DNA of 6,203 bases, taken from assembly GCA_021805725.1 (NCBI GenBank), contig JAJZEH010000116.1, forward strand, positions 1 to 6,203. Reading direction: 5' to 3'. Made by a program: the position numbers and the translations under genes. The notes under the pieces were generated by a model. It was given only the letters and a program-made list of their open reading frames with translations, had not been told where the DNA came from and did not search any database. Shown piece by piece: positions 1-6,203 of the stretch. Numbering within the stretch: the stretch's first letter is position 1; every line of letters begins with the position of its first letter. The DNA comes from Pseudomonadota bacterium. GTDB lineage: Bacteria > Pseudomonadota > Gammaproteobacteria > Burkholderiales > Ferrovaceae.

Positions 1-37
1 CCGGCAAAAACGCATCCATGGACAGGCGGGGTGATTC

Positions 38-631
38 ATGTTTACAGGCATCGTGAGCGCGGTGGGCAGGATCGAGTCGGTGAAGCCGCTCGCCGAAGGC
101 GTGCGTCTCGTCATTGACGCGGGGGCGCTGGATCTTGCGGATGTGGCCCTGGGCGACTCCATTGCCGTCAATGGCGTCTGCCTGACGGTGGTGGCCTGCC
201 ACGCGCCGCAGTTCGAGGTGGATGTCTCTGCCGCAACGCTCGAGGTGACCTGCGGCCTCACGGAAGGCGGGTTCGTCAACCTGGAAAAGGCCCTGCGCCT
301 GTCGGATCGCCTGGGCGGGCACCTCGTCAGTGGCCACGTGGACGGGGTGGGCGCCGTGATGGTCTTCGAGCCCCGCGGCGAGAGCTGGTTTCTGCGTGTC
401 TGCGCCCCCGGTGACCTGCCGCGCTACATTGCGCGCAAGGGCTCCATCACGGTCAACGGGGTCAGCCTGACCGTCAATGCGGTGGAGGGCGACGTGTTCG
501 ACGTCAACATCATTCCGCACACGCGAGCCGTCACCACTTTTGCCCAGCTTGGGGCGGGCGACCCGGTCAACCTCGAGGTGGACCTCCTGGCGCGTTACGC
601 GGAACGCGCAAGAGCGTGGGGCGGAGACTGA
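38..631 (+). CDS. ribE: Riboflavin synthase (alpha chain)
   Basis: This enzyme catalyses the last step of riboflavin synthesis: dismutation of two 6,7-dimethyl-8-ribityllumazine molecules to riboflavin plus the pyrimidinedione precursor, in the cytoplasm. The 197-residue length is usual for the family. Two lumazine-binding repeats are visible, roughly residues 1-96 and 97-187. The family N-terminus MFTGIV opens the first repeat. DSIAVNGVCLTV (40-51, with Cys48) is echoed in the second repeat by KGSITVNGVSLTV (134-146). GGHLVSGHVDG (93-103) lies at the repeat boundary and NLEVDLLARY (178-187) near the end. The start is firm: an in-frame TGA at 32-34 blocks any upstream extension, and a GGGGTG ribosome-binding sequence lies at 28-33. 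The 37 nt upstream are too short to identify; ribD would be a common neighbour there, but I cannot show it. The gene is also called ribC in E. coli. It is followed after 48 nt by ribBA. Confidence 0.97.
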   Translation: MFTGIVSAVGRIESVKPLAEGVRLVIDAGALDLADVALGDSIAVNGVCLTVVACHAPQFEVDVSAATLEVTCGLTEGGFVNLEKALRLSDRLGGHLVSGHVDGVGAVMVFEPRGESWFLRVCAPGDLPRYIARKGSITVNGVSLTVNAVEGDVFDVNIIPHTRAVTTFAQLGAGDPVNLEVDLLARYAERARAWGGD

Positions 632-679
632 TTTCCTGTAGAATGGCGCTTTGATTTTTGCGCTCTTTAGGTTGCAAAC

Positions 680-1807
680 ATGGCCACCCCCTCCGCACGC
701 TCGCTCGCCGAAGGCATTTCCTCCACCGAGGCCATCGTTGCCGACCTCAAGGCCGGCAGGATGGTGGTGCTGGTGGACGATGAAGACCGCGAGAACGAAG
801 GCGATCTCGTGTTGGCTGCCGAGCACGTCAATGCCGAAGCCATCAACTTCATGGCCCGTTTTGGGCGCGGGCTGATTTGCCTCACCCTCACCGAAGCCCG
901 CTGCCGTCAGCTTAACCTGCCGCTGATGGTGTCGGACAACCGCTCGCCCCTGACCACCAATTTCACCGTTTCCATCGAAGCGGCCCACGGCGTCACCACG
1001 GGCATTTCGGCTGCGGACCGGGCGCGCACCATCGAGGCTGCGGTGGCCCGTTTTGCGCGGCCCGAAGATCTGGTGCAACCGGGCCACATTTTTCCGCTGA
1101 TGGCGCGCCGCGGCGGCGTGCTGATCCGCGCCGGGCATACCGAGGCCGGTTGCGACCTGGCCCATCTGGCAGGGCTCGAGCCCGCCGCCGTGATTTGCGA
1201 AATCCTCAAGGACAACGGTGAGATGGCCCGCCTGCCCGACCTCAAGGTCTTTGCCCAGGAACACGGTTTGAAGCTGGGCACCATCGCCGACCTCATCCAC
1301 TATCGCAGCCAGAACGAAAGACTCATCGAGCGCGCTGCCACGCGCCAGCTCACCACACCCTTTGGCGAGTTCCAGGTGGTGGCGTATTTCGACGCGGTGG
1401 CCAACCGCACCCACCTTGCCCTGGTGTACGGACAGATCGACCCTGGCCGGGAAACCCTGGTGCGGGTGCACGAGCCTTTCTCGGTGGTGGATATTTTTGA
1501 CGATGGGGCGGGGCGGCATTCCTTCCGCATCCAGACGGCACTGAAAAAAATCGCTGCCGCAGGCTCCGGCGTACTGGTGCTGTTGCATGGCGCCGAAACG
1601 GCGCAGGACCTCATTGCCTGGGCGGATGCCTCGATTGACGAACACCCTCCCGAACGCAAATGGGATCCCCGGCTGTACGGTGTGGGGGCCCAGATCCTGC
1701 ACGACGTCGGGGTGGGAAAAATGAAAATTTTATCGCGCCTGCGCAAGATACCCAGCATGGCGGGCTTTGGACTGGAGGTTACTGGTTATGTCACACCCGA
1801 CGAGTAG
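680..1807 (+). CDS. ribBA: 3,4-dihydroxy-2-butanone 4-phosphate synthase with degenerate GTP cyclohydrolase II-like domain (RibBA/RibBX type)
   Basis: The N-terminal half (about residues 10-210) is a RibB domain, which converts ribulose 5-phosphate to DHBP plus formate. Its signatures are intact: [11 protein letters not shown] (33-43, acidic metal and catalytic site), FGRGLIC (61-67), [13 protein letters not shown] (103-115), GHIFPL (135-140), AGHTEAG (151-157) and ICEIL (172-176). The C-terminal half (about 211-375) has the length and end of a GTP cyclohydrolase II domain, including [10 protein letters not shown] (331-340) and GVGKMKIL (344-351). However, it contains no cysteine at all, so the three zinc-ligand Cys of active RibA are absent, and the QEGRGIGL-type motif is replaced by [11 protein letters not shown] (301-311). 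I infer that only DHBP synthase activity remains. This matches the proteobacterial variant described as RibBX, and a separate ribA would be needed elsewhere. The ATG at 680 follows a weak TAGG Shine-Dalgarno (668-671). The 3' end overlaps ribH by 20 nt. Confidence 0.95.
   Translation: MATPSARSLAEGISSTEAIVADLKAGRMVVLVDDEDRENEGDLVLAAEHVNAEAINFMARFGRGLICLTLTEARCRQLNLPLMVSDNRSPLTTNFTVSIEAAHGVTTGISAADRARTIEAAVARFARPEDLVQPGHIFPLMARRGGVLIRAGHTEAGCDLAHLAGLEPAAVICEILKDNGEMARLPDLKVFAQEHGLKLGTIADLIHYRSQNERLIERAATRQLTTPFGEFQVVAYFDAVANRTHLALVYGQIDPGRETLVRVHEPFSVVDIFDDGAGRHSFRIQTALKKIAAAGSGVLVLLHGAETAQDLIAWADASIDEHPPERKWDPRLYGVGAQILHDVGVGKMKILSRLRKIPSMAGFGLEVTGYVTPDE
1774..1778 (+). promoter_or_regulatory. 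Ribosome-binding site favouring ribH start at 1788
   Basis: GGAGG lies nine nt before ATG 1788, inside the last codons of ribBA. It is the reason for choosing the 164-residue RibH over the 152-residue version from ATG 1824, whose upstream sequence is weak. The match could arise from the ribBA codons (Leu-Glu-Val) by chance. Confidence 0.5.
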
Positions 1808-2282
1808 AAACTGGGATACCGGCATGGCCGATATTTCCAGTGACGGCAAGGGGCTCAGGATTGCCATTGCCCTGGCGCGTTTCAACGAAGCCATCGGTGA
1901 ACAGCTGTTGGCGGCCACCGGCAAGATGCTGATGGCGCGCGGAGTGGAAGAGGCCCACATGCCCGTGATCCGCGTGCCCGGAGCGCTGGAGTTGCCCCTG
2001 GCGTTGCAGGCCCTGGCCCTGACCGGACAGTTTGATGCCCTCATTGCCCTGGGTTGCGTGGTGCGTGGCGACACTTATCACTTCGAGGTGGTCTCCAACG
2101 AATCTGCGGCCGGCATCGCCGCCGTCCAACTGGCCACCGGCGTGCCCATCGCCAACGGCGTGCTGACCACGGAAAACGATGCGCAGGCCTTTGCGCGTGC
2201 CCAGAGCAAGGGGCAGGATTGCGCCCTGGCGGCCATCGAGATGGCCCGCCTGCTGCGCGAAATCAAGAGCGGGGTGCTGTGA
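1788..2282 (+). CDS. ribH: 6,7-dimethyl-8-ribityllumazine synthase
   Basis: This cytoplasmic, multimeric enzyme condenses DHBP (product of the preceding gene) with the ribitylamino-pyrimidinedione to give lumazine, the substrate of ribE. Family motifs are clear: ARFNEAI (residues 30-36, substrate-stacking Phe region), PGALELP (64-70), the phosphate-binding and catalytic block ALGCVVRGDTYHFE (87-100) with the general-base His at 98, and GVLTTENDAQA (124-134). The start is ambiguous. ATG 1788 gives 164 residues and has a good GGAGG (1774-1778) nine nt upstream, inside the ribBA 3' end, so I prefer it. ATG 1824 gives 152 residues, closer to the usual length of about 155 and avoiding the overlap, but has only a weak GGGAT upstream. 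A TTG at 1767 is also in frame but poorly supported. The gene is translationally coupled to nusB through a 4-nt GTGA overlap. Confidence 0.95.
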   Translation: MSHPTSRNWDTGMADISSDGKGLRIAIALARFNEAIGEQLLAATGKMLMARGVEEAHMPVIRVPGALELPLALQALALTGQFDALIALGCVVRGDTYHFEVVSNESAAGIAAVQLATGVPIANGVLTTENDAQAFARAQSKGQDCALAAIEMARLLREIKSGVL

Positions 2283-2719
2283 AGTCCGCGCGTCGCCGTG
2301 CCCGCGAAGGACTGGTCCAGGGGCTGTACCAGTGGCAGCTGACGGGACATGAAGCCTCGGCCATCCAGGGACACATCGTGACCCAGGAACATTTTGCGCG
2401 GGCGGACCAGGCCTATTTTGCCAGGCTCCTGCCCGCCGTGATCGCCGAATCGGCAGCCCTGGACGAGAGCCTGCGCCCCTTCCTGGACCGCGACCCCGGA
2501 GCCGTAAGCCCCATCGAGCGCGCCATCCTGTGGATTGCCGCGTACGAGCTGCGGCATCATCCCGAAACACCCTTTCGCGTCATCATCAATGAGGCCGTCG
2601 AGCTGGCCAAGCTGTTTGGCGGTACCGACGGGCATAAATACGTCAACGGTGTCCTCGACCACCTGGCCGCCCAGGAGCGCCCCGAGGAGATCGCTGCGCG
2701 CGCGCGCAGCAGGGGCTAG
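2279..2719 (+). CDS. nusB: Transcription antitermination factor NusB
   Basis: NusB binds boxA RNA with ribosomal protein S10 (NusE) and joins the RNA polymerase antitermination complex, chiefly on rRNA operons. Reading from GTG 2279 gives 146 residues, typical of the family. The N-terminal basic stretch KSARRRARE (2-10) with GLVQGLYQWQ (11-20) corresponds to the RNA-binding arginine-rich end and the conserved LYQW. The C-terminal half has SPIERAILWIAAYEL (77-91) and PFRVIINEAVELAKLFG (98-114), then HKYVNGVLDHLA (119-130), the family hallmark. The GTG start shares four bases with the ribH stop (GTGA). Extending further upstream in frame would only run inside ribH, so the GTG is the sensible start. 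The link with ribH is a widely conserved proteobacterial arrangement and says little about riboflavin as such. The last codons lie in an 18-bp palindrome just ahead of thiL. Confidence 0.95.
   Translation: MKSARRRAREGLVQGLYQWQLTGHEASAIQGHIVTQEHFARADQAYFARLLPAVIAESAALDESLRPFLDRDPGAVSPIERAILWIAAYELRHHPETPFRVIINEAVELAKLFGGTDGHKYVNGVLDHLAAQERPEEIAARARSRG
2693..2710 (+). repeat. 18-bp perfect GC palindrome at the nusB/thiL junction
   Basis: GCTGCGCGCGCGCGCAGC is its own reverse complement and includes 12 nt of alternating G and C. It covers the last Ala/Arg codons of nusB and ends directly before AGGGG (2711-2715), the presumed thiL ribosome-binding site. It could fold into a 7-bp hairpin next to that site. 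Any regulatory role is speculative. Confidence 0.6.
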
Positions 2720-2720
2720 C

Positions 2721-3686
2721 ATGCCCGGCGAATTCGACCTCATCCGCCACTATTTCGCGACACCCACGCCGCGCACGGTGCTGGGGGTGGGGGACGATTG
2801 TGCTCTGATGGCATGCACGCCGGGACAGGAACTTGCCGTATCCACCGACATGCTGGTGGAAGGCCGCCATTTCTTGAAGGGGACAGACCCCCGCCGCCTG
2901 GGGCATAAGTCGGCCGCCGTCAACCTGTCGGACATCGCTGCCATGGGGGCCACGCCGCGTTGGGCCACCCTCGGGCTCGCACTGCCCCAGCCCGATGGGC
3001 ATTGGGTGGGTGAATTTTCCGCCGGGTTTCATGGCCTGCTTGCAGCGCACGGCGTGGACTGGGTGGGGGGCGACACCACGGCGGGGCCCTTGACGATTTC
3101 CGTGACCATCCTGGGCGAAGTCCCGCCTCTGCAGGCCCTGCGTCGTTCGGGGGCGCAGGCCGGGGACGACGTGTGGGTGTCGGGCACGCTGGGCGATGCT
3201 GCGCTGGGCCTGCAATGCCTGTTGGGTGGGGACGATGCGCTGGCTTCCGATGCGCGACAGTTCTGCCTCGACCGGCTTGAAACGCCCACGCCGCGGGTGG
3301 CGCTGGGGCAGGCCTTGCGTGGCCTCGCCCATGCCGCCATCGACGTTTCGGACGGGCTGCTGGCCGATCTGGGGCATATCCTTGACGCCTCCGGGGTCGG
3401 GGCCTGCCTCGACTTCGAACGCCTGCCCCGCTCGGCGGCGATGCAACGACGCCTGGCTTCTCCGGACGCATTCCCCCTGATGCTGTCCGGTGGCGACGAT
3501 TACGAACTCTGCTTTACTGCGGCACCGGGGAGCGCCTCCCTCATTCAGCAGGCGGCGGCCCGGGCGGGCGTGGCAGTCACTGCGGTCGGTACCGTCACCA
3601 CCACGCGCGAGCGCGTGCTGCGCGATGCCCATGGCACCCCCATGCCCTTTGCCTGGCAAGGTTTCGATCACTTCAGGTCGCCATGA
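2721..3686 (+). CDS. thiL: Thiamine-monophosphate kinase
   Basis: ThiL phosphorylates thiamine monophosphate with ATP to thiamine diphosphate, the active cofactor, in the cytoplasm. The 321-residue product is close to E. coli ThiL in length and belongs to the PurM/AIR synthase-like ATP-binding superfamily. Motifs in order: GVGDDCAL (residues 22-29) and STDMLVEGRHF (41-51), acidic Mg-ATP-binding segments; KSAAVNLSDIAAMGA (63-77), the family signature; GGDTT (116-120); AAIDVSDGLLADL (205-217); and SGGDDYELCF (256-265). ATG 2721 lies one nt after the nusB stop and has AGGGG at 2711-2715. The longer frame starting inside nusB has no family sequence before this ATG. The 3' end overlaps pgpA by four nt (ATGA), and thiL-pgpA is a common pair in proteobacteria. 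Confidence 0.96.
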   Translation: MPGEFDLIRHYFATPTPRTVLGVGDDCALMACTPGQELAVSTDMLVEGRHFLKGTDPRRLGHKSAAVNLSDIAAMGATPRWATLGLALPQPDGHWVGEFSAGFHGLLAAHGVDWVGGDTTAGPLTISVTILGEVPPLQALRRSGAQAGDDVWVSGTLGDAALGLQCLLGGDDALASDARQFCLDRLETPTPRVALGQALRGLAHAAIDVSDGLLADLGHILDASGVGACLDFERLPRSAAMQRRLASPDAFPLMLSGGDDYELCFTAAPGSASLIQQAAARAGVAVTAVGTVTTTRERVLRDAHGTPMPFAWQGFDHFRSP

Positions 3687-4168
3687 GCCCCATGCCCAAT
3701 TCCGATTTCATGCGCGGCCACTGGACGCGCTGGGTGGCCCTGGGCTTCGGGACCGGGCTTTCCCCCATCGCCCCCGGCACCGTGGGAACGCTGCTGGGGT
3801 TTCCCCTGTTCTGGCTGATCTCCTTCGGGCCCCTCTGGTTTCAGCTTGCCGTGCTGCTGGCCCTCTTTGCGCTGGGAGTGTGGGTATGCGAATGCACTGC
3901 TCCCGCACTGGGCGGCGGGGACCCAGGCGCCATCGTGTGGGACGAGGTGGTGGCCTTTGCCCTGGTGCTGATGGTGGCGCCCCATTCGCCGCTGGGTTAT
4001 GTGGGCGCCTTTGCGGTGTTTCGCCTGTTTGACATCTGGAAGCCCTTTCCCATCAACTGGGTAGACCGGCACGTGCAGGGGGGCTTTGGCATCATGCTTG
4101 ACGACCTCCTGGCGGCAGGCTATGCCATGCTGGCGGTGTGGCACCTGCGCGGGATGTTTCATGTGTGA
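3683..4168 (+). CDS. pgpA: Phosphatidylglycerophosphatase A
   Basis: PgpA dephosphorylates phosphatidylglycerophosphate to phosphatidylglycerol in the inner membrane, a late step of anionic phospholipid synthesis. The product has 161 residues and shows the family blocks: GTGLSPIAPGTVGTL (23-37), GDPGAIVWDE (79-88, conserved acidic residues), FRLFDIWKPFPI (113-124) and QGGFGIMLDDLLA (132-144). Hydrophobic segments at about 35-50, 53-70, 89-102 and 141-154 fit a small polytopic membrane protein. The ATG at 3683 shares ATGA with the thiL stop. An in-frame ATG at 3692 would shorten the protein by three residues and cannot be excluded. The 3' end overlaps the start of pncC by 8 nt. Other phosphatases (PgpB, PgpC) can share this role in some species, so the gene may not be the only source of the activity. 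Confidence 0.95.
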   Translation: MSPMPNSDFMRGHWTRWVALGFGTGLSPIAPGTVGTLLGFPLFWLISFGPLWFQLAVLLALFALGVWVCECTAPALGGGDPGAIVWDEVVAFALVLMVAPHSPLGYVGAFAVFRLFDIWKPFPINWVDRHVQGGFGIMLDDLLAAGYAMLAVWHLRGMFHV

Positions 4169-4649
4169 GTCGCTGCGCGCACTTGCGCAGCGCGCGGGCG
4201 AAGCCCTGCAGCGCCAGGGGCTCGTTCTCGTTACGGCCGAATCCTGCACCGGGGGCGGCATTGCCGCCGCCGTGACGGACGTCTCCGGCAGCTCCAGCTG
4301 GTTTGACCGGGGCTTCGTGGTATACAGCAACGACAGCAAGGTGGAGATGCTGGGGGTGGATGCCGGGCTGCTGCGCACCGAGGGTGCGGTCAGCGAGCCG
4401 GTGGTGCGGGCCATGGTTGCAGGGGCGCTGGCGCGCAGCCCGGCGCAGCTTGCGGTGGCAGTCAGCGGGATTGCGGGGCCGGGGGGAGGTTCACCCGAAA
4501 AACCCGTGGGGACGGTGTGCCTGGCCTGGCAGCGTCGTGGGCAGGCGCCCCAGGCAGAGACCATGCTGTTTCACGGCAACCGGGATGAAGTTCGGGCGGC
4601 CACGGTGCGCCGGGCCCTGGAAGGCGTGTTGCGGCTGTTGCACGCCTGA
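4161..4649 (+). CDS. pncC: Nicotinamide-nucleotide amidase (stand-alone CinA C-terminal domain)
   Basis: PncC deamidates nicotinamide mononucleotide (NMN) to nicotinate mononucleotide, returning NMN, for example from NAD-dependent DNA ligase, to NAD synthesis. The product has 162 residues and consists only of the CinA C-terminal domain; the N-terminal molybdopterin-binding-like domain of full CinA is absent, as in E. coli PncC (YgaD). Diagnostic motifs are TAESCTGG (25-32, nucleophile Ser28), SSSWFDRGFVVYSNDSK (44-60), EGAVSEPVV (74-82) and VSGIAGPGGGSPEKPVGTV (101-119). ATG 4161 overlaps the pgpA end by 8 nt. No strong Shine-Dalgarno is visible, so coupling to pgpA translation is likely. An 8-bp hairpin covers codons 4-11. 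The gene directly precedes recA, as in many beta- and gammaproteobacteria. It is often annotated as a competence/damage-inducible protein, a name inherited from full-length CinA. Confidence 0.94.
   Translation: MCESLRALAQRAGEALQRQGLVLVTAESCTGGGIAAAVTDVSGSSSWFDRGFVVYSNDSKVEMLGVDAGLLRTEGAVSEPVVRAMVAGALARSPAQLAVAVSGIAGPGGGSPEKPVGTVCLAWQRRGQAPQAETMLFHGNRDEVRAATVRRALEGVLRLLHA
4171..4192 (+). repeat. 8-bp inverted repeat at the 5' end of pncC
   Basis: CGCTGCGC (4171-4178) and GCGCAGCG (4185-4192) are perfect inverted arms around the 6-nt loop GCACTT, starting 10 nt after the first base of the pncC ATG. A hairpin here would sit within the ribosome-protected start region. It also encodes ordinary PncC residues (about 4-11), so chance in GC-rich coding DNA is possible. 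Confidence 0.6.
4622..4647 (+). terminator. Possible weak terminator hairpin over the pncC stop
   Basis: AGGCGTG (4622-4628) and CACGCCT (4641-4647) are perfect 7-bp inverted arms around a 12-nt loop. They span the last pncC codons and the first base of its TGA. The sequence that follows (GATGTTGTAAATTT) is T-rich but has no continuous T tract, so this is at best a weak intrinsic terminator. Its place directly before the recA promoter makes it a plausible partial boundary between the upstream operon and recA. Confidence 0.3.
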
Positions 4650-4651
4650 TG

Positions 4652-4679
4652 TTGTAAATTTCCGGATACTGTATATAAT
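4652..4679 (+). promoter_or_regulatory. Sigma70-type promoter of recA
   Basis: A perfect TATAAT -10 lies at 4674-4679. TTGTAA at 4652-4657 is the best -35 (four of six matches to TTGACA) with a 16-nt spacer. Transcription would start near 4686, leaving a leader of about 97 nt before recA. This AT-rich island stands out in very GC-rich surroundings. The -10 lies inside the LexA box, consistent with repression by blocking RNA polymerase. The exact start site is inferred from spacing only. Confidence 0.75.
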
Positions 4680-4686
4680 TACAGTA
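4667..4686 (+). promoter_or_regulatory. LexA-binding site (SOS box) of recA
   Basis: TACTGTATATAATTACAGTA contains the CTG-N10-CAG core and agrees with the E. coli consensus at 18 of 20 positions. The outer 7 bp of each half (TACTGTA) are perfectly inverted. It covers the recA -10 hexamer, so bound LexA should block initiation until RecA-stimulated LexA cleavage. No LexA gene is in the window, so the presence of a matching repressor is inferred from the site. Confidence 0.92.
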
Positions 4687-4768
4687 CACGGTTCAAACAG
4701 GCCGGGTCCGTCACTGTTCTCCAACAGCAGCATTTCGGTGGCGCTATCATAATCCCGAATCGAATTTT

Positions 4769-4774
4769 GAAGGA
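4769..4774 (+). promoter_or_regulatory. Ribosome-binding site of recA
   Basis: GAAGGA lies eight nt before ATG 4783. It is among the best-placed Shine-Dalgarno sequences in the window, fitting a highly expressed protein, and it fixes the recA start. Confidence 0.8.
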
Positions 4775-4782
4775 CGAACGTC

Positions 4783-5823
<1,041 letters not shown>

Positions 5824-5831
5824 GCGCATTG

Positions 5832-6203
5832 ATGGCCGGCATCGACCTGCGGTCACGCGCGCTTCACCTGTTATCCCGCCGGGAGCACACCCGGCGGGAA
5901 CTCTCCAAAAAACTGGCAGCCCATTGCGACGATGAAGGGGCGCTCGAGGCATTGCTCGATGCCCTGACCGAAGAGGGCTTGTTGTCCGATGTCCGGGCGG
6001 CCGAAGCCATCCTGCGTTCGCGAACCGGGCGCCATGGGCTCCTCAAAATCCGCCAGGAATTCCAGCAGCGCGGTGTCCCTGCCGAAGTGGCAAGCCATGC
6101 GCTGGCGTCGGCCCGAGATGGCGAACTGGAATCGGCGCGTAGCGTCTGGCGAAAGAAATTTTCCCAACTCCCCACCAATGCCGAGGAACGGGCCCGTCAG
6201 GGA
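5832..6203 (+). CDS. recX: Regulatory protein RecX (3' end beyond the window)
   Basis: RecX binds RecA filaments and limits their growth and activity. The frame from ATG 5832 stays open to the last base, giving 124 residues. The family is usually about 150 residues, so a short C-terminal piece is probably missing because the window ends. Three-helix RecX repeats are recognisable: RALHLLSRREHTRRELSKKL (9-28), ALEALLDALTEEGLLSDVRAA (37-57) with the LSD motif, and GLLKIRQEFQQRGV (69-82), followed by AWRKKF-like SVWRKKF (104-110) and ERARQG at the edge. The ATG lies 8 nt after the recA stop with only a weak ribosome-binding sequence, so it is probably co-transcribed with recA at lower yield. A 10-bp inverted repeat at codons 15-23 may reduce read-through or translation. 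Confidence 0.93.
   Translation, partial: MAGIDLRSRALHLLSRREHTRRELSKKLAAHCDDEGALEALLDALTEEGLLSDVRAAEAILRSRTGRHGLLKIRQEFQQRGVPAEVASHALASARDGELESARSVWRKKFSQLPTNAEERARQG
5874..5899 (+). repeat. 10-bp inverted repeat (hairpin) early in recX
   Basis: TCCCGCCGGG (5874-5883) and CCCGGCGGGA (5890-5899) are perfect reverse complements separated by a 6-nt loop, AGCACA. The arms are almost pure G/C, so the RNA hairpin should be very stable. It lies about 50 nt past the recA stop and within recX codons 15-23, and no T tract follows. The two arms encode similar peptides (SRRE and TRRE) in a conserved RecX segment, so part of the symmetry may come from protein constraint. Confidence 0.75.

Noticed and set aside
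1..34. Tail of an upstream gene (a frame ending at TGA 32-34), possibly ribD
   Set aside because: Only about ten codons (RQKRIHGQAG) are visible and they match nothing I can recognise, so neither identity nor coding status can be supported.
632..679. Internal promoter (TAGAAT at 639-644) or FMN riboswitch ahead of ribBA
   Set aside because: TAGAAT resembles a -10, but the expected -35 position reads GTGGGG. The 48-nt gap is far too short for an FMN riboswitch and none of its conserved elements is seen.
1590..1604. GCGCCG-AAA-CGGCGC inverted repeat inside ribBA
   Set aside because: A 6-bp stem in the middle of GC-rich coding sequence, with no nearby start, stop or T tract; expected by chance.
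2643..3671. 342-codon open frame on the minus strand opposite thiL
   Set aside because: It lies wholly antisense to a clear thiL, has no recognisable family motif, and is the kind of long shadow frame expected in GC-rich DNA.
3668..4564. 298-codon open frame on the minus strand opposite pgpA and pncC
   Set aside because: It is antisense to two well-supported genes, shows low-complexity composition and no domain signature.
4714..4730. Possible second LexA box (CTGTTCTCCAACAG) in the recA leader
   Set aside because: The spacing is CTG-N8-CAG or CTG-N11-CAG, not N10. It can form a small 5-bp hairpin (4714-4718 with 4723-4727), but nothing more is supported.
4745..4753. Second recA promoter with TATCAT or CATAAT as -10
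   Set aside because: No acceptable -35 is found 16-18 nt upstream (CAACAG, CAGCAG), and a better promoter lies upstream.

Overview
The window reads as ordinary chromosomal housekeeping DNA from a high-GC proteobacterium, most likely a betaproteobacterium. Three things point there: the gene order (riboflavin genes, nusB, thiL, pgpA, pncC, recA, recX), a near-textbook E. coli-type LexA box in front of recA, and the form of the ribBA product, which has a degenerate second domain. The class assignment is an inference from gene order and protein style, not from a search.

Layout: all nine genes lie on the + strand and are packed tightly. Positions 38-2282 hold the riboflavin block: riboflavin synthase (ribE), a RibB-type bifunctional-looking protein (ribBA, probably active only as DHBP synthase), and lumazine synthase (ribH). 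From 2279 the cluster continues through nusB (transcription antitermination), thiL (thiamine-phosphate kinase), pgpA (phosphatidylglycerophosphatase A) and pncC (NMN amidase), ending at 4649. ribBA/ribH, ribH/nusB, thiL/pgpA and pgpA/pncC overlap by 20, 4, 4 and 8 nt, and nusB/thiL are 1 nt apart. This suggests one co-transcribed, translationally coupled unit. Its promoter is not in the window, because ribE begins only 37 nt from the left edge.

The only sizeable non-coding gap is 4650-4782 (133 nt). It holds a sigma70-like promoter with a perfect TATAAT -10, a LexA box lying over that -10, a leader of about 95 nt and a good Shine-Dalgarno sequence for recA. recX follows recA after 8 nt and runs off the right edge. 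recA and recX therefore look like a separate SOS-regulated unit. A hairpin over the pncC stop may partly separate it from the upstream operon, and a strong 10-bp hairpin early in recX may limit recX expression relative to recA.

I see no RNA genes, mobile elements, CRISPR arrays, pseudogenes or clearly new system. The observations most worth a second look are the cysteine-free, degenerate GTP cyclohydrolase II domain of the ribBA product, the 10-bp inverted repeat early in recX, and the compact promoter/LexA arrangement.
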